64,000 bases of DNA from contig JAXMAF010000015.1 in NCBI GenBank assembly GCA_046350555.1, positions 89,716 through 153,715 on the forward strand, in the 5' to 3' direction. Positions within the stretch are counted from its first letter, which is position 1. Each line of letters begins with the position of its first letter. Below are positions 40,110-48,494 of this stretch, piece after piece. This DNA is from JAXMAF01 sp046350555 (GTDB lineage: Bacteria > Planctomycetota > Phycisphaerae > Phycisphaerales > SM1A02). Both the position numbers and the translations under genes were made by a program. The notes beneath the pieces are model-generated. The model was given only the letters and a program-made list of their open reading frames with translations. It ran no database searches and was not told the origin of the DNA.

Positions 40110-40462
40110 AGCTGCTCTTTGACGAGAACCTCAGCCCGCGTCTCGTTCGGGCGATGGCGCCGGAATTCCCCGGCTCTGCACACGTGCGCGACATCGACCT
40201 TTCCGCGTGCGCCGACCGCGCCATCTGGGATCACGCCCGGCGACACGACTTCGCGATCGTCTCGAAGGACAACGACTTTCGACAGCTCAGCTTCATGAAC
40301 GGCGCGCCGCCCAAGGTTGTGTGGCTCTCGGTGGGTAATGGCGCAACGCGAACGATCGAAGCCGTGCTGCGCCGACATGTGGAGCGGATCTTGGCATTTG
40401 GCATCGACGAGACCGCGTCGCTGCTTGTCATCACCGGAGATGACCTTGTCGCGTCATTGTGA
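40106..40462 (+). CDS. DUF5615-family PIN-like toxin protein
   Basis: The 118-residue protein starts at GTG 40106, overlapping the antitoxin stop. PIN-like acidic residues are visible in VKLLFDENLSPRLV (D-E near residues 6-7), the central DIDLSACADRAIW, and the DFAIVSKDNDFRQLS segment containing D-x-D-F. Members are thought to be nucleases partnered with DUF433. Length and coupling are complete, so the module may be functional. Confidence 0.88.
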   Translation: MKLLFDENLSPRLVRAMAPEFPGSAHVRDIDLSACADRAIWDHARRHDFAIVSKDNDFRQLSFMNGAPPKVVWLSVGNGATRTIEAVLRRHVERILAFGIDETASLLVITGDDLVASL

Positions 40463-40693
40463 TCGAATCACCGTCCATCCTCGTGCGTGATGTACTCACA
40501 CACGCACACCGGCCGAAGCACCTCGGGCGTGAGCTTGCGCCACGCCTTGGCGCCCGTGTCGACGCCGGGCGCCCGCAGCGCGACCCTCTCGCCGGTGACC
40601 GGCTCGACCGCGGTGTACAGGTGAGTCCACTCGCGCCTCTGGCCTGCATGCCCGACGAGACCGTCGCACCACACACTCGGCGAACGCGGGACG
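40463..40693. other. Intergenic sequence with a possible gene remnant
   Basis: No complete gene. On the minus strand a short frame reads RREWTHLYTAVEPVTGERVAL and APGVDTGAKAW, faintly like the catalytic-core region of IS630-type transposases, but it is too short to name. Confidence 0.25.
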
Positions 40694-40857
40694 AGGTTCT
40701 GTCTCGGAACTCCGCCTTCGACCCGAGAGCGAGCGAAGCGGTGGCTGGCAAGGAGCCGCGACGATGGCGTATTCGCGGTGATACGTCGAGGAAGCGGCGA
40801 CGCAGCCAACCGCCGCCGCAGCCGCCCGAAGTCAGGCGGAGTTCTGAGACGGAACCT
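40694..40857. repeat. 164-bp element with 24-bp near-perfect inverted ends
   Basis: The left arm (40694-40717, AGGTTCTGTCTCGGAACTCC...) and the right arm (40834-40857) are inverted copies matching at 22 of 24 positions, 116 bases apart. The right end overlaps the TAG stop of the minus-strand membrane-protein gene. It is MITE-like in size and form; no transposase is seen inside. Confidence 0.8.
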
Positions 40858-42232
40858 AACCGGCGCCAGCAGTACGGCACGCTCCTGCGTTCCTCGTCAC
40901 CGTCTCGGTGCCGCATTCCGGGCATCTCTGTCTCGACCGCGCGCCGAAGCCCAGGGCGATGCGCGTCCGCCAGCCGAGCGCCCGGACGAAGGTGAAGAGC
41001 CACATCGTCAACATCGCTGGCGCGAGCAGCGCGATCGTCCACACGACGATCGACGGCAGGAAGCCGCGCCAGAGCACCTCGGTTCGCCAGATCGGATTCG
41101 GGGTCTCGGCGAACTTCAGGTCCACCCAGCGGTTCCATCGCTCGACGACGCCGGCTTGGTGCACGCGCAGCGATCGCCACGGACGGCCGACGTCGATGGT
41201 GGCGACCGCAGCTCGCTCTCCGGGGCGACCGACGTAGAGCCAGCGCCGATCGGCGTTGACGTCGGCAGCGAGCTCCTCGATCACCACCACGTCGTCGAGC
41301 CCGGGGCCGCCTCGCCGGGCGATCTCCTCGAGCGCCGCGAGACGAGTCGCGCCGACCCACGGCAGCGCGGCGAGAGGCGCCTGCACGAAGTGCACCTTGC
41401 GACCGCTGGCGCCCGCGCTGGGCTCGTGCCACAGCACGACCATGGCGTTCCAGCCGGTCGAGATGGTCGCGCCGATGGCAAGCACGGCCGCGACCACGAT
41501 CGTCCATCGGGAAATCCGCCGCCATGTCCAGCGCCGCGCGCTTCTGGCAGCGGCGAGGCGAGGCCCCAACAGCTCGTAGCCGCAGCGAGCGCAGGTCCCG
41601 CGAGCGGCACGTCGGACGCCGACGAGGGCCCGCGCGCCGGCCCAGAACGCCCAGGATGCCGCGCCGAGCATGGCGCCGTCGATCAGCAACGGCACCGCGC
41701 GCACTCCCGCGGGCACCAGCCGGACAATTGGCGGTGGCCCGACGCGGCTCGTCCATTCGAGGGTCGTGATCGACGAGGGCGCCCATCTCACGCCCGTCGT
41801 CGTCGAGGCGACGGCGATCCCCGCCCAGAACGAGCCGTGAAGGAAGCGCAGCGGCCAGCCCGAGGCAAGGCGCTTCAACTCGACCGGCTGCGCGAACTTC
41901 GGCGGGTACAAGCCAGCGAGCGAGGCGTTCCAAGGCGGCTCCGGCGGTGGATCGGTCCACCGAGGCGTCGACACCTCGCCAAACCAGCGTCGCTGGATCG
42001 CCGCGCCGGACCATCGCCATTGCCGGACGATCGCCTGCGCGTCCGGTGGCAGCGCGTCGCGCTCGGCGCCCGTCGGGCTGCCGGTGAGCTGCCACGACCC
42101 CTCCTCGATCGTGGCCGCCGGCCAGCCGCCCGGATCCACGGCCAGCCACGGCAGCACCGCCGCCGCGAAGGCAACGATCGCGCCGACCGTCAACCATCGA
42201 ATCACCCCGATGAACGCGCGCCGGAGCCGCAT
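40856..42232 (-). CDS. Membrane protein with CxxC zinc-ribbon-like pairs
   Basis: The 458-residue protein starts at ATG 42232. An N-terminal membrane helix (LTVGAIVAFAAAVLPWLAV) leads to an external part. Then come a helix near residues 170-195, CARCGYELLG (first CxxC), a helix (WTIVVAAVLAIGATISTGW), a second external part, a helix (IVVWTIALLAPAMLTMWLF), and a C-terminal RCPECGT (second CxxC). Proteins with CxRCGY and CPECG cytoplasmic ribbons between membrane helices are common in Phycisphaerae-like genomes, but their function is unknown. The TAG stop lies in the end of an inverted-repeat element. Confidence 0.7.
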   Translation of the reverse strand: MRLRRAFIGVIRWLTVGAIVAFAAAVLPWLAVDPGGWPAATIEEGSWQLTGSPTGAERDALPPDAQAIVRQWRWSGAAIQRRWFGEVSTPRWTDPPPEPPWNASLAGLYPPKFAQPVELKRLASGWPLRFLHGSFWAGIAVASTTTGVRWAPSSITTLEWTSRVGPPPIVRLVPAGVRAVPLLIDGAMLGAASWAFWAGARALVGVRRAARGTCARCGYELLGPRLAAARSARRWTWRRISRWTIVVAAVLAIGATISTGWNAMVVLWHEPSAGASGRKVHFVQAPLAALPWVGATRLAALEEIARRGGPGLDDVVVIEELAADVNADRRWLYVGRPGERAAVATIDVGRPWRSLRVHQAGVVERWNRWVDLKFAETPNPIWRTEVLWRGFLPSIVVWTIALLAPAMLTMWLFTFVRALGWRTRIALGFGARSRQRCPECGTETVTRNAGACRTAGAG

Positions 42233-42350
42233 CGACGATCATCGTAGAGCCGGCTCGATCCGCGCCGTGGCTGGCGCGCTTCGAGCGGCCCCGGAGCGAC
42301 CGACCCGTCATCGCGGGCCGTGCGCGCGGACGCGACGCGCCGCGAAGACG

Positions 42351-42411
42351 CCCTGAGACGCCGCGGTGGGCAAGGGGTCGAATGCATGGAGGTCGACTGG
42401 AGTTCGCATCA
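42351..42411 (-). repeat. Dispersed ~105-bp element, copy F (left part only)
   Basis: Read on the minus strand it begins GATGCGAACTCCAGTCGACC and continues through TGCATTCGACCCCTTGCCCA to GCGGCGTCTCAGGG, then diverges. Its outer end supplies the TGA that closes the truncated vapC. Confidence 0.82.
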
Positions 42412-42552
42412 ACGGTGCAGCCGCACGGGTCCGAGCAGGGCGGCCTCGCCCTTCAGCACTAGCGCCTTGAACGGGGCAATGGCTGTATGACCAGCCGTTC
42501 GCGTCCGTCGAAGCGCCAGCGACCAAACCGAGGTGTCGACGAGGACCCTCAC
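42409..42552 (-). pseudogene. Truncated VapC-like PIN toxin
   Basis: GTG 42552 overlaps the antitoxin stop (GTGA), and the frame begins MRVLVDTSVWSLALRR, a classic VapC start with the first PIN Asp. It reaches GEAALLGPVR after 44 residues. VapC proteins are normally 125-140 residues, and the sequence should continue QExL... at that point; here it reads LHR and stops in the terminus of a dispersed repeat. The remaining PIN catalytic residues are missing, so the toxin is dead. Confidence 0.85.
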
Positions 42553-42749
42553 CGGCGCCGGCGCTCCCGCTTGTGGTCGTATGCCGGGTCGAAGTCGATC
42601 GTCCCGAAGAGCGAGACGATCCTCGCCTGCTTGCGGCGCTGGATGTACTCGCGCAGCGCCTCGGTCACGGTGGCCTTCTTCGTGGGCTGGCCGCCGATGC
42701 GAAGCGCCTGGTTGAGCAGCCGGTCGTCGATGGCAAGGTTCGTGGCCAT
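42549..42749 (-). CDS. VapB-type antitoxin, partner toxin truncated
   Basis: The 66-residue protein starts at ATG 42749: MATNLAIDDRLLNQALRIGG, then TKKATVTEALREYIQRRKQARI. This matches the ribbon-helix-helix N terminus of VapB/DUF2191 antitoxins, and the tail FGTIDFDPAYDHK is the toxin-binding part. The next gene is a truncated vapC. With the toxin broken, the antitoxin may persist as a solitary repressor or be decaying. It is divergent from the secreted phosphatase at 42789, with only 39 bases between the starts. Confidence 0.85.
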   Translation of the reverse strand: MATNLAIDDRLLNQALRIGGQPTKKATVTEALREYIQRRKQARIVSLFGTIDFDPAYDHKRERRRR

Positions 42750-42788
42750 GTGTGATAGCCTACACATGTCGACCCCACGGAATCGCCC

Positions 42789-44105
42789 ATGTCGATGCCT
42801 TGCCTGCTTGCCGTCGCGCTCCATCTGCTCGGCGGTGTCGACGCCGCATCGGCGCGGACCTCGTCGCCGCCCGACGCCGCAAGACCCCTCCGCATCGCCA
42901 CGTTCAACTGCGCCATGAACCGCGACAAGCCCGGCCAGCTTGCCGAGGAGCTCCGCACGCCCGAGAGCGCCCAGGCGAAGGCCGTCGCCGAGATCATCCA
43001 GCGGGTCGCGCCCGATGTGATCCTGCTCAACGAGTTCGACTACGACGAGCGCGGCGCGGCGATCGACGCGTTCCTCGGCAACTACCTCGCCAGACCGCAG
43101 AACGGCGCCGCCTCGATCGAGTACCCATTCGTCCTCGGGCCGCCGAGCAACACCGGCGTTCCATCCGGACGCGACCTCGACCACGACGGCCGCGTCGGCG
43201 GACCCGGCGACGCCATCGGGTTCGGAGCGTTCGAGGGGCAATATGCCTTCGTGGTCCTGTCGCGCGTGCCGATCGACTTCGACCACGTGCGCACGTTCCG
43301 CAACTTCCTCTGGAAGCAGATGCCGGGCGCCCTCCTCCCCGGCAGCCCGCCGCCCGACGGCGCGGCCTCCGACAACCCGCGGCGCGACAGCAAGCCGTCG
43401 GAACTTCCTCCGACGCCCGATCGCGGCGACTGGTACTCCTCCGACGATCTCGCCGTGCTGCGGCTCTCGTCGAAGAACCACTGCGATGTTCCGCTGCGCA
43501 TTGGCGACAGTGTCGTCCACCTGCTTGTCAGCCATCCCACGCCGCCCGTCTTCGATGGCCCGGAGGACCGCAACGGACGACGCAACCATGACGAGATCCG
43601 CCTCTGGGCGGACTACATCGACCCGGCGCGCTGCGGCTACGTCGTCGACGACGCGAACGTGCGCGGTGGACTCGCCGTCGGCGAACCGTTCGTGATCCTG
43701 GGCGATCTCAACGCCGATCCACTCGATGGCGACAGCACCGCCGGCGCCGCGCGCCAGCTTCTCGAACACCCGCTCATCGACGCGTCGAGGCCGCCAACAT
43801 CGCGCGGCGGACTTGCGGCGGCGCTCGCCCAGGGCGGCGCGAACCTCCCGCACAACGGCAACCCAGCGCGCGACACCGGCGACTTCGCCGACAGCGGCGA
43901 CCATGCCCCGGGAAACCTGCGCATCGACTACGTGCTCCCATCGAAGTCGCTCGTTCCGCGCGGCGGCGGCATCTTCTGGCCCGAGCCGGCCGACGAGCTC
44001 TTCCGGCTGGTCGGCGACGGCAGGCGCATCGTGAGCAGCGACCATCGGCTGGTGTGGGTCGATGTCGAGCTGGCGCCACGCGATCCGGAGAAGCCCGCGC
44101 CGTAG
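42789..44105 (+). CDS. Secreted endonuclease/exonuclease/phosphatase-family protein
   Basis: The 438-residue protein starts at ATG 42789 with a signal peptide (MSMPCLLAVALHLLGGVDAASA). The EEP fold is marked by RIATFNCAMN (metal-binding Asn), VILLNEFDYD (catalytic Glu), LVSHPTPP, VILGDLNADP (Asp/Asn pair) and the C-terminal IVSSDHRLVWVDVEL (Asp-His). The family hydrolyses phosphodiester bonds in nucleic acids or phosphorylated lipids and sugars. Export suggests nutrient scavenging. A long insertion (DLDHDGRVGGPGDAIGFGAFEGQYAF) is typical of planctomycete members. Confidence 0.88.
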   Translation: MSMPCLLAVALHLLGGVDAASARTSSPPDAARPLRIATFNCAMNRDKPGQLAEELRTPESAQAKAVAEIIQRVAPDVILLNEFDYDERGAAIDAFLGNYLARPQNGAASIEYPFVLGPPSNTGVPSGRDLDHDGRVGGPGDAIGFGAFEGQYAFVVLSRVPIDFDHVRTFRNFLWKQMPGALLPGSPPPDGAASDNPRRDSKPSELPPTPDRGDWYSSDDLAVLRLSSKNHCDVPLRIGDSVVHLLVSHPTPPVFDGPEDRNGRRNHDEIRLWADYIDPARCGYVVDDANVRGGLAVGEPFVILGDLNADPLDGDSTAGAARQLLEHPLIDASRPPTSRGGLAAALAQGGANLPHNGNPARDTGDFADSGDHAPGNLRIDYVLPSKSLVPRGGGIFWPEPADELFRLVGDGRRIVSSDHRLVWVDVELAPRDPEKPAP

Positions 44106-44151
44106 GCTGGGTCGGCGCCGTGTGCGTGAGTCGATGACGCCCCGCGCACCT

Positions 44152-44183
44152 TCTACGGACTCCAGGAGACCTCCGTGCGAGCG
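44152..44183 (+). repeat. Dispersed ~105-bp element, copy G (left end only)
   Basis: The short match TACGGACTCCAGGAGACCTC followed by CGTGCGAGCGA resembles the left third of the family. It lies in the 150-base gap before the M24 peptidase. Confidence 0.45.
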
Positions 44184-44256
44184 ACGATCATGCGATCGCC
44201 CTCAGACGGAGTCTCCCGTCGCACTGCGACGCCTTCGCCCGAACGTACCCTTCCAC

Positions 44257-45426
44257 ATGCTCCCCACCGCCACCGTCATCGCCGGAATCCCGACGGTGAA
44301 CAACACGCTCTACCACCGGATTCGCTTCATCGTCGGCGATCCTGCGGCGCTGATCGAGTTTCATCCGCAGGACGGCGCTCCGGCGGGATCCATCCTGATC
44401 GTTCGCGACATCGAGATGGAGCGCGCGAAGCGGCAGGCCCGCGCCGATCGCGTCGCGTGTCCACGCGACTTCACACCCACGGGAGGCCTTTCCGGCGATC
44501 GCGAGACGGCCACGGCGCAGGCCGTCGCGGAGTGCCTGCATCGCAACCATGTGAAGTCGGTGCGCAGCGATCGCACGCTTGCCCTCTCGTTCGTCGAGGC
44601 GATCCGCGCCGCGGGAATCCGGCTGGTCTACGACGCCGACCTGGGCGTCCGCGATCGTCGCGCCAAGGACGCCCAGGAGATCCGCTGGCTGCAGGAGGCT
44701 CAGCACGCGACCGAGGCCGCGATCGCGATGGCGTGCGGCATGGTGGCCCGGGCGAAGGCGCGACGCGACGGCGTGCTCGAGCTCGATGGCGCCACGCTCA
44801 CCAGCGAACGCGTCATGTCCGCCATCGATGTCTTCCTCCTCGAGCGCGGCTACACGACACCGGGCAGCATCGTCGCGGGCGGGCCGGTCGGCGCGGACTG
44901 CCACGATCACGGTCACGGCAGCCTGCGCACGGAGGAGCCCGTCATCGTCGACGTCTTCCCGCGAAGCCGCGCCACGCGCTACAACGGCGACTGCACCCGC
45001 ACGGTCGTTCACGGCCGCGCGCCGGCCGAGCTGGTCCGGATGCACGCGACCGTCGTGGCGGCGAAGGCGGCGGCGATCGCCGCGATCCGTCCGGGCGCGA
45101 CGGGCGACGCGGTGCATCGCACGACGGCGCGGGTCGTCCACGACCACGGCTACCACATGGGACTCCCGCCGCAGGAGGCGCCCGACTCATGGTGTGGCAT
45201 GGTGCACGGCACGGGGCACGGCCTCGGCCTCGACGTGCACGAGCCCCCGTTGCTCGCCGAGGACGGCCCCGAGCTCATCGTCGGCGACGCGCTGACGGTG
45301 GAGCCGGGCCTCTATTGCCGGGCCATCGGCGGTGTGCGCATCGAGGACCTGGTGATCGTGACCGATCACGGCTGCGAGAACCTCAACCGGCTTCCAGAGG
45401 GTCTCGAATGGGGAGCGCCGAGGTAG
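44257..45426 (+). CDS. M24-family metallopeptidase (Xaa-Pro aminopeptidase-like)
   Basis: The 389-residue protein starts at ATG 44257. An N-terminal creatinase-like domain (about residues 1-150) is followed by the pita-bread catalytic domain. Metal ligands are in place: VIVDVFPRS, NGDCTRTVV, MVHGTGHGLGLDVHEPP, ALTVEPGLY and GGVRIEDLVIV. It removes N-terminal residues from proline-containing peptides in the cytoplasm (no signal peptide). Three extra residues around CHDHGHGS and PRSRATRYNG resemble the variant seen in other Phycisphaerae. It is convergent with the dockerin metalloprotease. Confidence 0.92.
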   Translation: MLPTATVIAGIPTVNNTLYHRIRFIVGDPAALIEFHPQDGAPAGSILIVRDIEMERAKRQARADRVACPRDFTPTGGLSGDRETATAQAVAECLHRNHVKSVRSDRTLALSFVEAIRAAGIRLVYDADLGVRDRRAKDAQEIRWLQEAQHATEAAIAMACGMVARAKARRDGVLELDGATLTSERVMSAIDVFLLERGYTTPGSIVAGGPVGADCHDHGHGSLRTEEPVIVDVFPRSRATRYNGDCTRTVVHGRAPAELVRMHATVVAAKAAAIAAIRPGATGDAVHRTTARVVHDHGYHMGLPPQEAPDSWCGMVHGTGHGLGLDVHEPPLLAEDGPELIVGDALTVEPGLYCRAIGGVRIEDLVIVTDHGCENLNRLPEGLEWGAPR

Positions 45427-45450
45427 CGGCGCCCGTCGATCGGTCGCGCG

Positions 45451-45469
45451 GCCGTGCTGCGCGCACGGC
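45451..45469. terminator. Stem-loop between convergent genes
   Basis: GCCGTGC-TGCGC-GCACGGC forms a perfect 7-bp stem with a 5-base loop, placed between the stops of the M24 peptidase (45426) and the minus-strand metalloprotease (45471). It could serve both directions; there is no T-run. Confidence 0.45.
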
Positions 45470-45470
45470 G

Positions 45471-48251
45471 CTACGCCCACGCTCCAAGCAGCAGGCCCAG
45501 GTCCGCGCCGTCCACGTCGCCGTCGTGGTCGAGATCCGCCTCGCAGGCGGCGCACGGACCCCACGCGCCGAGCAGCAGGCCGAGATCGGCACCGTCGACA
45601 TGGCCGTCGTGGTTGAGATCGCCGAAGGGGAAGACCGGGCCTTCGCACTCGTCGGGCACGCCGTTGAGGTTGATGTCCGCGCTCCGGCCGCTGGCGATGT
45701 CGCACGCATCGGGCGTGAAGTTCATGTTGCAGTCCTGCGGTGAGGGCGGCAGCTCCACGAATCCCGTCGGCGAAGGAACGTCGGCGGAGAGCACGTAGAA
45801 CGACCGGAGGAACTCGCCCGTCGCGACGTCGTACGAGTGGATCGCGGCGCTTCCGAGCCGGTTGCTGACGAGGACGCGCTTGCCATCGGCGCTGAGCCGC
45901 ATCGCCCACGGCTGGCGCAATCCCCAGAAGCCGTTCGTCACGCCGCCGACATCCCATCGCCCGAGGAACGCGCCGGTGGTTCCGTTGAATCGCAGGATCG
46001 ATCCGCCCGTGCCGCCGACGCCGTTGGCGCTGCTCGCGACGAGCAGCGAGCCGTCCGGCAGCAGGAGCAGTCCGCGCGGCGAACCGAGCCCGCCGCTGTT
46101 GAGCGGCACGAGCACCCCCAGTGGTGCGCCGGTCAGGATGTCGAACTTGACCACGCTCCCGCCGCTCGTCGTCACGAGCAGCTCGCCGTTGACGCCGATG
46201 GCCATTCCGAACGGTCCAGGCAGCGTGATCCCGCCGTTGACCAGCACGCGCAGGAACGCGCCGGTGGTCGCGTTGTATTCAATCACGCGGCCGTTGCCGC
46301 CACTGGCCACGAGCAGCGTGCCCGATGGCGAAAGCAGCATCGTTCCCGGCGATGAAAGGCCGCCAGCACCGACGGCGACGAACGTTCCCAGGGAAGCGCC
46401 GGTCGATCCGTCGACCGCCTTGATCGAGTTGCCCGTGCTGAGCGCCACCAGCACCCGCCCATCGGGCAGTCGGATCACGTCGCTCACGTCGCCGCCGCCG
46501 TAGCTTCCCGCGATCCCCGTCGGCGCGCCGCTTCGGCCGTGCGCCTGCACGAGCGCCGGCGTGCCGCCAGCGATCCAGAGGTTCATCGCGCCGCCAAGCT
46601 GGGCGAGATCGTTGACGCCGTTGCCGTCGCAGTCCTGGCACGCATCGAGCTGGGCGTTCCGATCGACGTCGAGGGTCATGTCGGCGTTGATCTGCGAGGC
46701 GTCCGCCACGCCGTTGGCGTCGCAGTCCTGCTCGCATTCGTCGGGCACGCCGTCGCCGTATTCGTCCACCGATGTGCCCAGCGCGATGTCGAGCACGTCG
46801 GGAACGCCGTTGCCGTTGCAATCGGGCTGACAGGCGTCGGGCACGCCGTTGGCGTCGAGGTCGACGGCGAGTCCCTCGGCGATCGCGACGGGATCGATCA
46901 CGCCGTCGCCGTCGCAGTCCTGGCAGGCGTCGAGGATGCCGTCGCCGTTCGCGTCCGCGGCGCCAAGCGCGATGTCGGTGGCGTCGTCGACGCCGTTGCC
47001 GTCGCAATCGATGCTCACGCACCCGGCCGAGCCGAGGTAGTCCTTCACGATGCCGCGGATGAGCGTGTGGAAGGACATGTCGATGTTCGAGACGCCACCC
47101 GAGACCGTGTGGCAGTAGCTCATGATCCCGCTGCGCCGCACCTCGCCGCCGGCGCAGTTGTCGAGTCCGTAGTCGTGCGTGTGGTACGTCCCGCAGTTGT
47201 GCCCGAGCTCGTGCGCCGAGACGATCAGGTCCCAGTTGCCCGGATCGGGCGAATCGGTGCTCGCGAAGGAACCATTGAGGTAGCCCGCGACCGAGTAGGC
47301 GAACTCGCCGCAGAGCGCCGCGACGTATGCGACGCCGCCGTAGGGAAGGTTGCGCCGACCGGTCAGGAGCTGCGCGACGTCTCGCGGGACCGCGCCCTGG
47401 TTGGCGTTCCACTCGGATCGGAAGGGAGGGAGCGGGTCCGGCTCGTTGTAGAGGTCGTTCGGAGTGTCCCAGAGACGCACATAGGTGAGCATCACCGCGG
47501 TGTCGAACTCGCGCTGGTAGATCGCCGAGACGGCGCCGAGCAGCGCGATCACGTACGCGTTCGCCGCCGCCGTGTCGCCGAAGAGCGAGAAGAACTCGTA
47601 GTCGGTGTCGATGGCGACCTGCACGAGACGCTTCTGCGACGCCTCGAACGAGGCCACGCCGCCTGCGCCGCGACCCGCGTCGCCCGGCGCGCCGACGACG
47701 CCGCATGGATCGATCAGCCACGGTTCGCCGAAGCCGTTCGACTCGGCGACGACGAGGTCGTCGTTGGCCAGGCCGCGCCGCGCCGGATCGCGCGGGCCGA
47801 GGACGAAGCGCGGCAGCCCCGGTCCGCGATCGAACTGTCCGACGACGCCGAGGTCGCTGACGGCGAGGAACGCGCGGCTCTGCGGATCGCCATCGATGCG
47901 GCCGCTGAAGAGCGCCACGCGCGCCGGATCGAAGCCGGCGGTCCGTCCGTCGCGCCCGATCACGAACGTTGCGCCCGGCGCGATCGACTCGAATCGCTCG
48001 AGCTCGAGCCCGACCGTCGCCCCCGGCGTCAGCGGAACGCCGGCGACGCGCACGCGCCCCGGCGCCGCGCGCAGCGCCTCGCGCGCGGCCGCGTCGACAC
48101 GCCACGCGCCCGCGTGCGCGTGGTCCTCCCGCAGGAGGGTCACACCGCGCGAGACGTCCGCATCGGCGAGAGCGAGGCGATCGACGACGAAGGCTGCGGC
48201 AAGGACGAGGGTCGTGAGCATGGCGGTGCGGACCTTGGACGAGGCGAACAT
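45471..48251 (-). CDS. Secreted metalloprotease with calcium repeats, beta-propeller and dockerin-like end
   Basis: The 926-residue protein starts at ATG 48251 with a signal peptide. A propeptide-like region is followed by the catalytic domain with HELGHNCGTYHTHDY and MSYCHT Met-turn. Then come a series of thrombospondin-3-like calcium repeats (DCDGNGVDDATDIALG, DCNGNGVPDVLDIALG and similar, about residues 400-560) and NHL/SMP-30-like propeller repeats (GRVLVALSTGNSIKAVD, GTLLVASGGNGRVIEYN). Two dockerin-like motifs (GDLNHDGHVDGADLG, DLDHDGDVDGADLG) end the chain. It has the same protease/propeptide layout as the gene at 21572. Extracellular proteolysis is likely. Confidence 0.88.
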   Translation of the reverse strand: MFASSKVRTAMLTTLVLAAAFVVDRLALADADVSRGVTLLREDHAHAGAWRVDAAAREALRAAPGRVRVAGVPLTPGATVGLELERFESIAPGATFVIGRDGRTAGFDPARVALFSGRIDGDPQSRAFLAVSDLGVVGQFDRGPGLPRFVLGPRDPARRGLANDDLVVAESNGFGEPWLIDPCGVVGAPGDAGRGAGGVASFEASQKRLVQVAIDTDYEFFSLFGDTAAANAYVIALLGAVSAIYQREFDTAVMLTYVRLWDTPNDLYNEPDPLPPFRSEWNANQGAVPRDVAQLLTGRRNLPYGGVAYVAALCGEFAYSVAGYLNGSFASTDSPDPGNWDLIVSAHELGHNCGTYHTHDYGLDNCAGGEVRRSGIMSYCHTVSGGVSNIDMSFHTLIRGIVKDYLGSAGCVSIDCDGNGVDDATDIALGAADANGDGILDACQDCDGDGVIDPVAIAEGLAVDLDANGVPDACQPDCNGNGVPDVLDIALGTSVDEYGDGVPDECEQDCDANGVADASQINADMTLDVDRNAQLDACQDCDGNGVNDLAQLGGAMNLWIAGGTPALVQAHGRSGAPTGIAGSYGGGDVSDVIRLPDGRVLVALSTGNSIKAVDGSTGASLGTFVAVGAGGLSSPGTMLLSPSGTLLVASGGNGRVIEYNATTGAFLRVLVNGGITLPGPFGMAIGVNGELLVTTSGGSVVKFDILTGAPLGVLVPLNSGGLGSPRGLLLLPDGSLLVASSANGVGGTGGSILRFNGTTGAFLGRWDVGGVTNGFWGLRQPWAMRLSADGKRVLVSNRLGSAAIHSYDVATGEFLRSFYVLSADVPSPTGFVELPPSPQDCNMNFTPDACDIASGRSADINLNGVPDECEGPVFPFGDLNHDGHVDGADLGLLLGAWGPCAACEADLDHDGDVDGADLGLLLGAWA

Positions 48252-48494
48252 TCAGGGTACCGGCGGACGGTGTCAAAGCGAAGATGCTGCCGTGGTCGAG
48301 GAGACCGCCGGAACCTGCTTCGCGCCCCGATGACGCGACCTCGCGCAACGCTTGATGGACGGCCCGGGAAGGGCGCCGCGCTCTCGGACCTGACCGCCGG
48401 GACGGTCGCCCCAATTGCCGTGTTCACCGGCATTTGCGCGCTGGAATCGACGCAAACCCATGCGTGGGGCCGGTCTCGCGCGGCTATTACTTCC

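Noticed and set aside
40468..40693. IS630-like transposase fragment (minus-strand RREWTHLYTAVEP)
   Set aside because: The match is short, lacks the DDE residues and could be chance; kept only as a note in the intergenic entry.
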